Shown here: piece after piece, positions 8,703-16,790 of the stretch | Layout: each line of letters opens with the position of its first letter | Numbering within the stretch: position 1 is the stretch's first letter | Origin: Sphingomonas sp. PR090111-T3T-6A | GTDB lineage: Bacteria > Pseudomonadota > Alphaproteobacteria > Sphingomonadales > Sphingomonadaceae | Reading direction: 5' to 3' | Assembly (NCBI RefSeq): GCF_000383095.1 | Contig: NZ_AORL01000025.1 | Coordinates: 1 to 64,000, forward strand | Length of the DNA stretch: 64,000 bases | Notes under the pieces: model-generated | What the model was told of the DNA's origin: nothing | Seen by the model: the letters and a program-made list of their open reading frames with translations, nothing else | Databases searched by the model: none | Program-made: the position numbers and the translations under genes

Positions 8703-9773
8703 TCATGTCATGAGATAGTGGGCGAGAGCGACGATCAACGTGTCGCGCGCCTGACGAGGGAGAGAGGGGAGCTCTGTCACGGGCTGCAGCCTTGCCTGGA
8801 GCGAGGCTTCAGCGTCGGCCAGCGTCGGAGTGGATGCCCGCGCCTCGGTCGAGCACATACGCTGCTCTTCCGGACGACGAGTTAGGCCTGGTCGGAAGAC
8901 CAGACCATGATCGTTGCTGAACAGGAGCACCTTGGCGAGCTGTCCCGCACGCAGCTTCTCATAGGTGGAGCCGCGCCTGAGGAAACAGGGTCCGATCGTG
9001 CCGAACAGCTCGCGCCACCCCGTCCGATGATCCGCGTTGATATGTAAAGCTATTGGCCCCTCCTCAACGGATCGCTCTGCTGTGGGGAACAGCGAAAGGG
9101 CCTGGCGCAAAATGCGCGCGACATCTCTTGGAGCTGGAGGGTCCAGGGAGAGGCCGATGGCGAGTAGCTGGCCGCGATAGGCCATCAGCGTGGCGATCGG
9201 GTGGGTGGACCCTCCCCGCGATCCGCGGACCTGCATATCGAGCGCGCAGTGTGTGATCAGCAGGTCTTTGCTCGCAGTCGTGGCCAGGTCCTTCATCCCC
9301 ATGACCTCCCGCTGGCCGAGAATGGCGTGACGCAGGCGATATTCACAGGGGACTTGGATGCCCTCTCGTTTCGCCCGGGCCTGAACCTCGCGGATCATAT
9401 GTGTCGTGGGACCGTGTCGCCCGAGTTCGCAGATCACCTTTTTGATCAACAACAGCGCCTGAGGTGGAACCGGGGACGGGCTGTTCTGCCTCGGGGCAAG
9501 GCGAGCACCCATGATTGCCTCCGGACGCCGGAATTTCCGCCATGTCCGTACCAGGGAAATGAAGGAATGCTTGGTGAGCCCCAGCCTTTTGGCTTCCTCG
9601 AATCCCGCCTCGCGCTTTCCACCGCCGCGGGCTTGCCAAGGCGTGGACTCGTATCGCCGGATGGCGTCGAGGCGCTGACGCACCATGGTTTGGCGATGCC
9701 GCGGCACGGCAGAGAGATCGGGCCTCGTCAGCAGTTCGATGTCTTCAGGCGTCAATGTGCAGATCTTGGGCAT
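8703..9773 (-). CDS. Degenerate TnsB-fold protein B, paralogous in layout to protein A
   Basis: A 356-aa protein. An N-terminal helical region has an HTH-like segment (EEAKRLGLTKHSFISLVRTW). A second helical domain is followed by a beta-rich domain beginning DLATTASKDLLITHCALDM, which aligns by eye with DLSAFGTALLIDHVATDM in the convergent gene. A complete DDE triad is not visible. The start has GAGGAAAG seven bases upstream; a GTG five codons earlier is possible. Function is unknown; association with the neighbouring TnsABC/TniQ genes suggests a role in controlling or targeting the element. Confidence 0.6.
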   Translation of the reverse strand: MPKICTLTPEDIELLTRPDLSAVPRHRQTMVRQRLDAIRRYESTPWQARGGGKREAGFEEAKRLGLTKHSFISLVRTWRKFRRPEAIMGARLAPRQNSPSPVPPQALLLIKKVICELGRHGPTTHMIREVQARAKREGIQVPCEYRLRHAILGQREVMGMKDLATTASKDLLITHCALDMQVRGSRGGSTHPIATLMAYRGQLLAIGLSLDPPAPRDVARILRQALSLFPTAERSVEEGPIALHINADHRTGWRELFGTIGPCFLRRGSTYEKLRAGQLAKVLLFSNDHGLVFRPGLTRRPEEQRMCSTEARASTPTLADAEASLQARLQPVTELPSLPRQARDTLIVALAHYLMT

Positions 9774-9900
9774 GGTTTCTTTCCTCACAGCGATTTCGAG
9801 CGAGGCAGGGATTCGGCTTCTTCAGCAGTGGCTTACGCTGGGTAAGGCGTTCGGCACGATCGGCCAGACGGCCTTCCGGAGGATCGTACCCGTAGGAAAT

Positions 9901-9924
9901 GTTCCTTCTTTGTTCCAATATAAT
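9901..9924 (+). promoter_or_regulatory. SOS (LexA) box with adjacent -10 element
   Basis: GTTC-CTTCTTT-GTTC (9901-9915) is an exact match to the alphaproteobacterial LexA consensus GTTC-N7-GTTC. TATAAT follows at 9919-9924, so LexA would sit over the -35/-10 spacer. Transcription would start near 9931, ahead of the 69-aa gene at 9970. The leftward gene starting at 9773 is the other possible target. Confidence 0.65.
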
Positions 9925-9969
9925 GCCCGTCGCTGATGACAGCGAGTCGGACATCAATGGGAGTCACTC

Positions 9970-10179
9970 ATGCAACAGGGGTTGCGGCATGACGCGCGGC
10001 TGCGCGCCGCCGTCCAAGAGATTTATGATGCAGTTTATCCCGGGGAAGAATGGCACGGGGCGGTCCCATTTGCGGAAGCTGAGCGGCTACAAACCATTCA
10101 CTATCGTAAGGCGGTGGAGGCGGCTTTGAGGGCGCGTCCCGTCCTCACCGACCGGACCGAGCAGTTCGCGCTGATCTGA
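9970..10179 (+). CDS. Small acidic hypothetical protein, first gene after the LexA box
   Basis: A 69-aa protein with no recognised domain: two predicted helices around a YDAVYPGEEWHG segment, then HYRKAVEAAL. GGGAG precedes the ATG at normal distance. Its TGA shares a base with the ATG of the next small gene (TGATG), supporting real, coupled translation. It is the first gene behind the SOS box, so DNA damage would be expected to induce it. Confidence 0.6.
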   Translation: MQQGLRHDARLRAAVQEIYDAVYPGEEWHGAVPFAEAERLQTIHYRKAVEAALRARPVLTDRTEQFALI

Positions 10180-10465
10180 TGGGCAAGCGTCCAGTGCCGA
10201 AACAGGTGATCAGTTGGTCACGGGACCTCCCCGCCGCCCATTCTATGCGGCGGGGTTGCAGGCAGGTCATTGCGTGGATCGGGCAAATGGCGACCCCATA
10301 CGAGCGGCTCTCAGGGGAGACGAAGATCTCGATTGACCGCCTCCATGAGCTCGATGCCGGAGCACGATAACCCGGGCCGAACTGGACGCGTTTGCGAAGG
10401 CGTGGTGGATCACGTCGGAGGGCCTTCGGGCATCCATGCGCCACCCGTCGATAGCGACCAACTGA
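10179..10465 (+). pseudogene. Small hypothetical gene, apparently frameshifted
   Basis: From the ATG the frame runs 63 codons and stops at a TAA (10368-10370) after DRLHELDAGAR. The next protein-like sequence, ITRAELDAFAKAWWITSEG, continues in another frame to a TGA at 10463-10465. Joined across the stop, they read as one about 95-aa protein. The second part has no start codon of its own, as its frame opens at 10349 after a TGA. A one-base deletion, a sequencing error or programmed frameshifting could explain this; no slippery heptamer is obvious. Confidence 0.45.
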
Positions 10466-10478
10466 CATTCAGCCGAAG

Positions 10479-10498
10479 AATTGCGTAAAAACGCAATT
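10479..10498. promoter_or_regulatory. Perfect 8-4-8 palindrome upstream of the XRE gene
   Basis: AATTGCGT and ACGCAATT pair around AAAA, ending 17 bases before the ATG of the HTH gene. It is a likely operator for autoregulation. A weak promoter (CTGACA 10462-10467, TAAAAA 10486-10491) would be covered by it. A further TGCAATT half-site follows at about 10500. Confidence 0.6.
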
Positions 10499-10515
10499 TG
10501 TGCAATTCACTTGCC

Positions 10516-10848
10516 ATGGTGGGACGAAAGCCTGTCGAGCCGGCTGGGGCTCTGATTGCGCAGCTGAGCGAAGCAATGGAGCAGCGCGGCTTAAATCAGC
10601 TACAGCTGGCAACTCAGCTCAATGTTTCGGCAGCCACCGTTTCGCGTGCTCTCGGCAGGGGTGCCTTGTCAGCAAGGATGAGGGCCCGCGCGGAGCGCTG
10701 GTTGCGGGACGATCCTAGCCAGATTGGCGCTAAGATTGAATTGCATTTATTGCATAAAACGATTAGACTTCTCTTGTCTCTTCAAGACAAGGTAGACGCC
10801 CTCGCGACGGATATGCGACGCGAAGGGATCGGAGGAGGTGACGAATGA
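10516..10848 (+). CDS. XRE-type HTH regulator of the IetAS locus
   Basis: A 110-aa protein with a Cro/CI-type helix-turn-helix: LNQLQLATQLNVSAATVSRA at about residues 30-49. A C-terminal amphipathic coiled-coil-like helix follows (LLLSLQDKVDALATDM). It overlaps the ATPase gene by four bases (ATGA), so the three-gene unit is probably one transcript. It most likely represses the operon by binding the palindrome just upstream. An in-frame TTG six codons earlier lies within the palindrome and is a less likely start. Classical two-gene IetAS descriptions do not stress such a regulator. Confidence 0.8.
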   Translation: MVGRKPVEPAGALIAQLSEAMEQRGLNQLQLATQLNVSAATVSRALGRGALSARMRARAERWLRDDPSQIGAKIELHLLHKTIRLLLSLQDKVDALATDMRREGIGGGDE

Positions 10849-11831
10849 CTAATGCACGTCAGCTCATCGCGATGATCCGCAGCCACGCCGCCGGCGATGA
10901 TGAGCGTTTTCTCTCGATTGCTGAAGAGATTGCCGGCGAGCATGAGCGGTTGGGTCGCACCAAGGTCGCAGGCGACGTGCAGCGTCTGGTCGAGAGCATC
11001 CGGGACAATATGGAGCGTGCTAAGACCGCGGGCGGCATTACGCCTCTGGTTCGGCCTCGTGGTGAATTGGCGGCTCTTGTGCGGGCCACCTATCCTGAGC
11101 TGAATCTCGGGGATCTTGTCCTCGGCGCAGATCTCGATCGCCAAATCCGTCGTGTTATTCGAGAGCACCGTGAGCGCGTGTCGCTTGAAGAGCGGGGGCT
11201 GCAACCTCGGCGAAAATTTCTTTTCTCGGGGCCGCCCGGGACGGGCAAGACAATGACGGCCTCCGTGATCGCGGGGGAGTTGAATCTGCCGCTGTTCACC
11301 GTCCTGCTCGATGGCGTGATTACCAAGTTCATGGGCGAGACGGCAGCGAAGCTGCGCCTGATTTTCGATGCCATGCGCAATGTGCGCGGTGTCTACTTCT
11401 TCGATGAGGTGGACGCACTGGCGACCAGCCGAGGTAACGACAACGATATCGGCGAAGCACGGCGAATGTTGAATTCGTTTCTTCAGTTTCTGGAGGAAGA
11501 AAACTCGCAGAGCATCATCATCGCTGCGACCAATCACAAGACCCTATTGGATCCTGCGATCTTCCGTCGGTTTCAGGCATCATTCAAATATGAGAAGCCT
11601 TCTGCGGAAGACGCTAAACGTGTTCTTATGCATCACTTGCTTCCATTCGATATCGAAAATCTCGATTGGGCAGGCGTGACGGCAGCAGTTTCCAATTTGA
11701 GCCAAGCAGATCTTGCGGCGGCGGCCGACGATGCGGCGCGCGATGCCGTTTTGGACAATGAAGGCTTGCTCACAGCAGAAGTCCTAATTCAGGCACTTCG
11801 GGACCGTTTGGCCATTCACGGGCAGAATTGA
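10845..11831 (+). CDS. ietA: AAA+ ATPase of the IetAS anti-phage system
   Basis: A 328-aa protein: a helical N-terminal domain of about 120 residues, then one AAA module. Walker A is GPPGTGKT (129-136), Walker B VYFFDEVD (183-190), sensor-1 Asn is in AATNH (about 230) and paired arginines FRR sit at about 241-242. FtsH/spastin-like ATPases of this size directly upstream of a subtilisin-like protease define IetAS, a two-gene anti-phage system found in defence-island surveys. The ATPase is thought to control or feed the protease. All nucleotide-binding motifs are intact. It is coupled to the XRE gene and 53 bases from the protease gene. Confidence 0.85.
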   Translation: MTNARQLIAMIRSHAAGDDERFLSIAEEIAGEHERLGRTKVAGDVQRLVESIRDNMERAKTAGGITPLVRPRGELAALVRATYPELNLGDLVLGADLDRQIRRVIREHRERVSLEERGLQPRRKFLFSGPPGTGKTMTASVIAGELNLPLFTVLLDGVITKFMGETAAKLRLIFDAMRNVRGVYFFDEVDALATSRGNDNDIGEARRMLNSFLQFLEEENSQSIIIAATNHKTLLDPAIFRRFQASFKYEKPSAEDAKRVLMHHLLPFDIENLDWAGVTAAVSNLSQADLAAAADDAARDAVLDNEGLLTAEVLIQALRDRLAIHGQN

Positions 11832-11884
11832 CGGGACTGTTCTGCACGCCATAGTTCCTCCAAGTTGCGTTTGGGGGAAGGTAG

Positions 11885-14371
11885 ATGCCGCGGTACCGTC
11901 ATATTCACATGCGTTCACTGGGGGTCGCTTCTGAGCGATTTCGGCCCCAAACCGGCGGAGGGGATCCAAAGCATCCTGACGCAGTGCCGGATCGCGCAGT
12001 CCATGCGGCGAATTTGCGGCGCAGTCTGGTCACAGTGACGCAGGCGCTGATGGATGTTCGGCGCGAGCAAAAGCAAAACGATATTCCCTTGGATCAGCGA
12101 GGCGTCGCAGTCGCGGTGGAGGCGCGGGGAAATCAGAAAGTCCACCTCGGTGATATGAAGCTTGAGACGAGAGGGATTAAGCTCCTGAGCGTCCAGCGGG
12201 CGGGCGACAACCGGCCGGACGTCGCGAATATTTTCCTCAACGCGAACAGTGCCAAGAGCCTTGAGAAGGCGCTCGGCAAATATGAGAGATGGGTTGAAGG
12301 CGATCGCCCTCAACGTTTCTGGTTCTTTGAGAGTGCCGAAAGCTTCGAACTGGCGAACGTTGAAAGCCTCTGGACCGATCCCATCGACGCGCTCGACAGG
12401 CAGGGACGCCAGGAAACTGTCTGGGAAGTCTGGGTCCGGCAGTCATCACGCGTTCTGTTTCTCAATATCGCTGAGCGCCTTGAGATTCAGTTGGTGGGTG
12501 AATTTACCGACTTTGTGGATTCGTCCGTCATCACAGTGCGGGCCACTCGAGCCCAGCTGGAGCAGTTGATCCGCTTGAGTGGCGCCGTTGCTGAGCTGCG
12601 CGCGGCATCGAATTTCGTCACAAGCTATCTCCAATATGATCCTCAGGAGCGTTACGGCGAGGTCAACCGCCTCGCCGAGCTGGTCACGCCTGCACCAGTA
12701 GGTGCAGTCAGGACGACGATCCTCGATACGGGGGTGAATTTCGCCAACCCACTTCTGCGGGGATCACTTCCGCCAGAGCGTTGCCGGACCATCGAAGAAG
12801 CCTGGGGCGTGAGCGATCATGATGGTCATGGGACAAACATGGCCGGCGTCGCCCTCTACGGCGATGTGGCCGTGCTGGCGGACGATGATCAGCCGGTACA
12901 ACTCACTACCGCGCTCGAATCCGTCACAGTTGCCGCGCCCGCCGGAGCGAGCCCTATCCCAGGGTATTCAGCGATCGGCAGTGCCGTCCGGCTGGTCGCT
13001 GATGATGCCGTTCCTCGGGTATTTTGCCTGGCTGCGACGGCTCCCAGCGACGTCGACAATGGGCAACAGACGAGCACGTCAGCTGCGATCGATAAACTCG
13101 CATGGAACGAGGGGGAAGCCACGCGACTGTTCTGCGTAGCGGCCGGCAACGTCTATACGTCGGCGCTCGAGCCTTATGAGGTGTTCAATTACGAAGACCG
13201 CAATGCCGATCATCGGCTTCAATCGCCGGGGCAGGCCTTGAACGCTCTGACAGTTGGGGGCGCGACGCAGAAGTTGACCGAAGGTTTGAATCTGGTCGCT
13301 CCTCAAGGCGATCTTTCTCCAACCTCGCGCACGTCCCAGCGGTGGTCGATGCGCTATGCAAATAAGCCTGACATCGTCATGGAGGGCGGGAATCATGTCG
13401 TTCAAGCGGACGGTGACACTTCGGCGCCGGGCCGTTCTACGATGGTGCTTACGACCCATCGAGAGATCCCACGATTTCCTCTGACGTTCACGGGCGAAAC
13501 GAGTGCGGCGACAGCTCGAGCGGCGGGGCTCGTGAGTCGCCTGTCGGCCGCATATCCGAGACTGCGGGCGGAGACACTTCGCGGGATGATGGTTCATAGC
13601 GCAGAGTGGACCGAAGCGATGCGGCAGCGTTACCAGGACGCGCTGAACAGCGGCAAGCAGAAGGGTGAAAGCTGGGGGAGCGTCGTCGACTGTTTCGGTT
13701 GGGGGGTGCCCAACGAGGAGCGGCTGTTTCAAACGGCAGGTAACGCTCTGACGCTGATCGTCGAGGACGAGATTTTGCCCTTCGAGCATGCCGACGGAAA
13801 AATCCGACTGCGGCAGATGAAGTATTTCGAGCTGCCTTGGCCAGCCGAGGCGTTGCAGCTGATTGACCAGGAGGACGTCGAGCTGCGCTGCACGCTCTCC
13901 TACTTTGTGGAGCCCGATCCGCATGCCGGTAGCCGCCATCGGATCGATCGTTACGCATCACACCGACTGCGCTTCAACCTGAAGTCCGCCGATGACTCGC
14001 ACGACGAAGCACAGCGTAGGATCAACCAGCTCGCCGAACTCGAGGAAGGAAGCTTGGTGGTCGGCGCTGGCGCCGGCGATAAGGGCTGGCACCTCGGCAA
14101 AAACCGTCGCGGGTACGGGAGCCTGCACCACGATATCTGGGAGGGCAAAGGGCACGAACTCGCCCGCCGCAACGGCCTGTCCGTCTATCCAGTCAAGGGG
14201 TGGTGGGCCGATCGAAAGGAAGATCGCTACCACCAAAGCCCAACACGGTTCTCGCTCATCATGTCGATCCGCACGAAGCGGCAGGATATTGACCTGGTGG
14301 CCGAGACCGCGGCTGTCATTCGAGCGCGCAACCTGACGGCGAATCTCGTTGAGAATGTCGCCGTCGTCTGA
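11885..14371 (+). CDS. ietS: Subtilisin-like (S8) serine protease of the IetAS system
   Basis: An 828-aa protein. After an N-terminal region of about 270 residues with no known fold, the S8 domain has the full triad: Asp281 in TTILDTGVN, His315 in DHDGHGTNMAG and Ser540 in FTGETSAATARAAG, with the oxyanion Asn in VAAGN (about 422). About 250 C-terminal residues form an extra domain. No signal peptide is seen, so it acts in the cytoplasm, as expected for a defence protease rather than a secreted subtilisin. GGGGGAAGG precedes the ATG. It is probably activated on infection together with the ATPase; the substrate is unknown. Confidence 0.87.
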   Translation: MPRYRHIHMRSLGVASERFRPQTGGGDPKHPDAVPDRAVHAANLRRSLVTVTQALMDVRREQKQNDIPLDQRGVAVAVEARGNQKVHLGDMKLETRGIKLLSVQRAGDNRPDVANIFLNANSAKSLEKALGKYERWVEGDRPQRFWFFESAESFELANVESLWTDPIDALDRQGRQETVWEVWVRQSSRVLFLNIAERLEIQLVGEFTDFVDSSVITVRATRAQLEQLIRLSGAVAELRAASNFVTSYLQYDPQERYGEVNRLAELVTPAPVGAVRTTILDTGVNFANPLLRGSLPPERCRTIEEAWGVSDHDGHGTNMAGVALYGDVAVLADDDQPVQLTTALESVTVAAPAGASPIPGYSAIGSAVRLVADDAVPRVFCLAATAPSDVDNGQQTSTSAAIDKLAWNEGEATRLFCVAAGNVYTSALEPYEVFNYEDRNADHRLQSPGQALNALTVGGATQKLTEGLNLVAPQGDLSPTSRTSQRWSMRYANKPDIVMEGGNHVVQADGDTSAPGRSTMVLTTHREIPRFPLTFTGETSAATARAAGLVSRLSAAYPRLRAETLRGMMVHSAEWTEAMRQRYQDALNSGKQKGESWGSVVDCFGWGVPNEERLFQTAGNALTLIVEDEILPFEHADGKIRLRQMKYFELPWPAEALQLIDQEDVELRCTLSYFVEPDPHAGSRHRIDRYASHRLRFNLKSADDSHDEAQRRINQLAELEEGSLVVGAGAGDKGWHLGKNRRGYGSLHHDIWEGKGHELARRNGLSVYPVKGWWADRKEDRYHQSPTRFSLIMSIRTKRQDIDLVAETAAVIRARNLTANLVENVAVV

Positions 14372-14381
14372 GGTTGGCGCC

Positions 14382-14672
14382 TCAGCCCTGGACGAGGACG
14401 GCCTTTCCGTTGCGAACGACCACGAACTTCTGCCCGACCGACTCCATGTCGGCGGGCGGGTTCATCACAACCACCTCGCTGTGGGTCTCGCTAGATGAGG
14501 CTGGCGCGAAGCCCCGCCCTTGGCTCGACTGCGACAAGCCATATTTTCTCTTGAGAAGACCCATGCCCGGCGTGCGACCGTCGACATCGAAATGAGAGCC
14601 GCCGGTGGTCGTTCCGACAGCCTTCCAGCCCGGGAGCGCCTTTTCGGCGACAGTTTCAGGCGAATCGACCAT
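14382..14672 (-). CDS. 96-aa partner of the C25-like protease
   Basis: A small Gly-rich protein (GWKAVGTTTGGSHFDVDG, then SQSSQGRGFAP, ending KFVVVRNGKAVLVQG). No family is recognised. GGAGGG lies six bases before the ATG, and the upstream protease gene ends 14 bases before it, so the two form an operon. The repeated Val/Gly ending could be a beta-hairpin. It may be an inhibitor, substrate or regulator of the protease; that is inference from gene order only. It converges on ietS with a 10-base gap. Confidence 0.6.
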   Translation of the reverse strand: MVDSPETVAEKALPGWKAVGTTTGGSHFDVDGRTPGMGLLKRKYGLSQSSQGRGFAPASSSETHSEVVVMNPPADMESVGQKFVVVRNGKAVLVQG

Positions 14673-14686
14673 GAGTCCCTCCGAGG

Positions 14687-15604
14687 TCACCAAGCCAAAC
14701 CCAGACAGGTAAATTGACGCCAAGTTTTGAACATATAACCAACTTCCGCTTCGCATTGCCAATCGCGTATCCGAGGTATGAACGCTTCTTTGGCATCAAA
14801 GATCGCTTTCGCCGGCGATTTTCCTTTGGCGATACCGTCCCAGAACTCTGAATGGACCCATCCGCTGATCGGCGACATATGTGCTCCGGTCGTGCCGATA
14901 AACGCGGTGGCGCCGGCGTCGAGGAAACGCAGCGCAACAGACTGGTCGATCGCAATCGGCGTGATCGCTTCCATATCCGAGGTTTCTGAGGCGGGGGAAC
15001 TCACAACGAGGCCACCCCAGCATACACCCGCCAGAATCACACTGCTTAGTGCTGGAGGTACGCATGCCTGCGAGAAGGCCTCAATGGGGCTTGTATCGGC
15101 CTGCTCTCCCCAAAAACGCGACATGTCGTTTTTGGAGCCGTGAAGGACGACATAAAGCCCGTTAGCGTTGATCTGATCTGGCGCGGCCGTCCCGCGCGTA
15201 AAGGGCGCGGACACGTTCAATGCTTCGGTGCCGGCAATCGCACCGAAGACGTCATCAGCATAAGAGCGGTTGAGATTTCGGATCCCAAACCGGGCAGATT
15301 GTGGCGGATGAAGCGGGCTGGACAGCGCGTTCAGAATCAGGGCGCCGGATCCGGCGTCAGGAATGCGGGAGACAGGAAGTTCCGGCAACGTATCACCGTC
15401 CGTGTCTCCAAAGCAGTCGTCGTTCCACACGACATAATCGTCGGGATCGGCGTTGAGAATGCCGCTCGATCTCAAGGCCGCCGGGACCACATCGAGGCGC
15501 TGCGATCGGATGACATCATAGCCTCCCAAGAGGACGACGCCGTCTACGCCCGACGCCGCCTGTCCCACCTCGCGCCATGGCGTCGTGTGGTCCGTGATAT
15601 CCAC
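14687..15604 (-). CDS. C25/caspase-like (clan CD) cysteine protease, start uncertain
   Basis: At least 305 aa from the first usable start (GTG). GVVLLGGYD, then LPELPVSRIP, resembles gingipain-type C25 peptidases, and the clan CD dyad is clear: His155 in YVVLHGS and Cys195 in VILAGVCWGG. No signal peptide is visible, so an intracellular caspase/CHAT-like role is likelier than secretion. The same frame stays open and protein-like for 91 more codons upstream (to 15877, e.g. LPPLLFATCAKRL) but contains no ATG, GTG or TTG. The true N-terminus may have been lost to a frameshift or rearrangement, or a CTG start may be used. Confidence 0.65.
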   Translation of the reverse strand: MDITDHTTPWREVGQAASGVDGVVLLGGYDVIRSQRLDVVPAALRSSGILNADPDDYVVWNDDCFGDTDGDTLPELPVSRIPDAGSGALILNALSSPLHPPQSARFGIRNLNRSYADDVFGAIAGTEALNVSAPFTRGTAAPDQINANGLYVVLHGSKNDMSRFWGEQADTSPIEAFSQACVPPALSSVILAGVCWGGLVVSSPASETSDMEAITPIAIDQSVALRFLDAGATAFIGTTGAHMSPISGWVHSEFWDGIAKGKSPAKAIFDAKEAFIPRIRDWQCEAEVGYMFKTWRQFTCLGLAW

Positions 15605-16046
15605 GACTGTGTGACCCGCATTGCGTACGAGCTCCAGGGCTTCGTCCGCTGCCTTGCCAATCTTGGCGCGCAGGCGCTTCGCACACGTGGCGAATAGAAG
15701 AGGTGGCAGTGACCGTCCGTTCGCGAGCTGTCGTGGGTACTCGCTCGCATCACCGTTGATCCGCGTTGTTGGATCAACGGTCGATGGGGCACCGCCGAGC
15801 TGCGGGTCGGCTTTCAGATTGTGGACTGAGCTAGACAGAACGGTGATCCGCTGGGCAACTGTAGCCTGTGCGTTCAGCTATTCGCTCGATCTTTTCAAGA
15901 GGAATGGTCGAGCCGCAGCTCCAGATTCGAAAAGTCGCACTGGCGGGAACCAGGAAGATTTTTGAGAAACGGAGTATCAGGTTGTCTAAAAAACCTCGTG
16001 CGTTGGGCCAAGGGGTTAGGGCCCTGCCGGTCCAAAGCGAGGCTTC
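15605..16046 (-). other. Gap with coding-like remnants upstream of the C25-like gene
   Basis: No intact gene is seen. Up to 15877 the minus strand continues the protease frame without a start codon. Before the TAG at 15878-15880, another frame reads IPLEKIERIAERTG and a third, ending near 15898, reads FLKNLPGSRQCDF. This switching between protein-like frames suggests a decayed gene or a junction between two insertions. The stretch next to arsH (about 15985-16046) shows nothing recognisable. Confidence 0.45.
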
Positions 16047-16790
16047 TCAGCGCGGGGTGGTGGCGATGGCCGAATGATCTTCGGCCAATACGGGCACGCC
16101 GCTGGCTTTTCGCTCCGAATAGCGATCGACCAATTGCGCTGAGTACGGTCGCATGAGCACAGTCATCCGCACAAGCTCTTCCATCACATCGACGATACGG
16201 TCGTAGTAACTGGAAGGCTTCATTCGGCCGATCTCGTCGAACTCCTTATAGGCCATGGCGACGGACGATTGGTTGGGGATGGTGAACATCCGCATCCAGC
16301 GGCCAAGCAGGCGCAGCGCATTGACGGCGTTGAAGGACTGCGACCCGCCGGAGACCTGCATGACGGCGAGCGTGCGGCCCTGGGTCGGACGCATACCCTT
16401 CATCTCTAGCGGGAGATGATCGATCTGGGCCTTCATGATGCCGGTGATAGCACCATGTCGCTCGGGGCTGCACCATACCTGCCCTTCCGACCACATCGAG
16501 AGCTGGCGCAATTCGTGGACCGCCGGGTGATCGTCGCCATGCACCTGATCGGGGAGCGGCAGATCGGAAGGATCAAAGATCCGTGTCTCGGCGCCAAACA
16601 GGCGCAGGAGTCTCGCAGCCTCCTCGACGGCAAGGCGTGAGAAGGAGCGTTCGCGAAGGGAGCCGTAGAGCAGCAGGATGCGGGGCGGCGGCTGATCCTC
16701 GCCGAGGCCGAGTGCCGGCCGCTTGATGAGAAAGGCAGGATCAATCGCGGGCAGATGGTCGGGATCGGGCAGGATGCGAACGCGGCTCAT
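16047..16790 (-). CDS. arsH: ArsH, NADPH-dependent FMN reductase / organoarsenical oxidase
   Basis: A 247-aa flavoprotein of the NADPH-dependent FMN reductase fold. The phosphate-binding loop [14 protein letters not shown] is at about residues 40-53, and the [16 protein letters not shown] loop near residue 140 contacts flavin. ArsH oxidises trivalent methylated arsenicals and has quinone or azo reductase activity in vitro. It is the last gene of the ars operon, overlapping the aquaporin stop by four bases. The start is fixed by that overlap; the open frame upstream is a reading of the aquaporin gene. Length is normal. Confidence 0.93.
   Translation of the reverse strand: MSRVRILPDPDHLPAIDPAFLIKRPALGLGEDQPPPRILLLYGSLRERSFSRLAVEEAARLLRLFGAETRIFDPSDLPLPDQVHGDDHPAVHELRQLSMWSEGQVWCSPERHGAITGIMKAQIDHLPLEMKGMRPTQGRTLAVMQVSGGSQSFNAVNALRLLGRWMRMFTIPNQSSVAMAYKEFDEIGRMKPSSYYDRIVDVMEELVRMTVLMRPYSAQLVDRYSERKASGVPVLAEDHSAIATTPR

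Noticed and set aside
10502-10718. Alternative 72-codon frame over the XRE gene
   Set aside because: The XRE frame has a clear helix-turn-helix and a coupled stop; the other frame has no domain.
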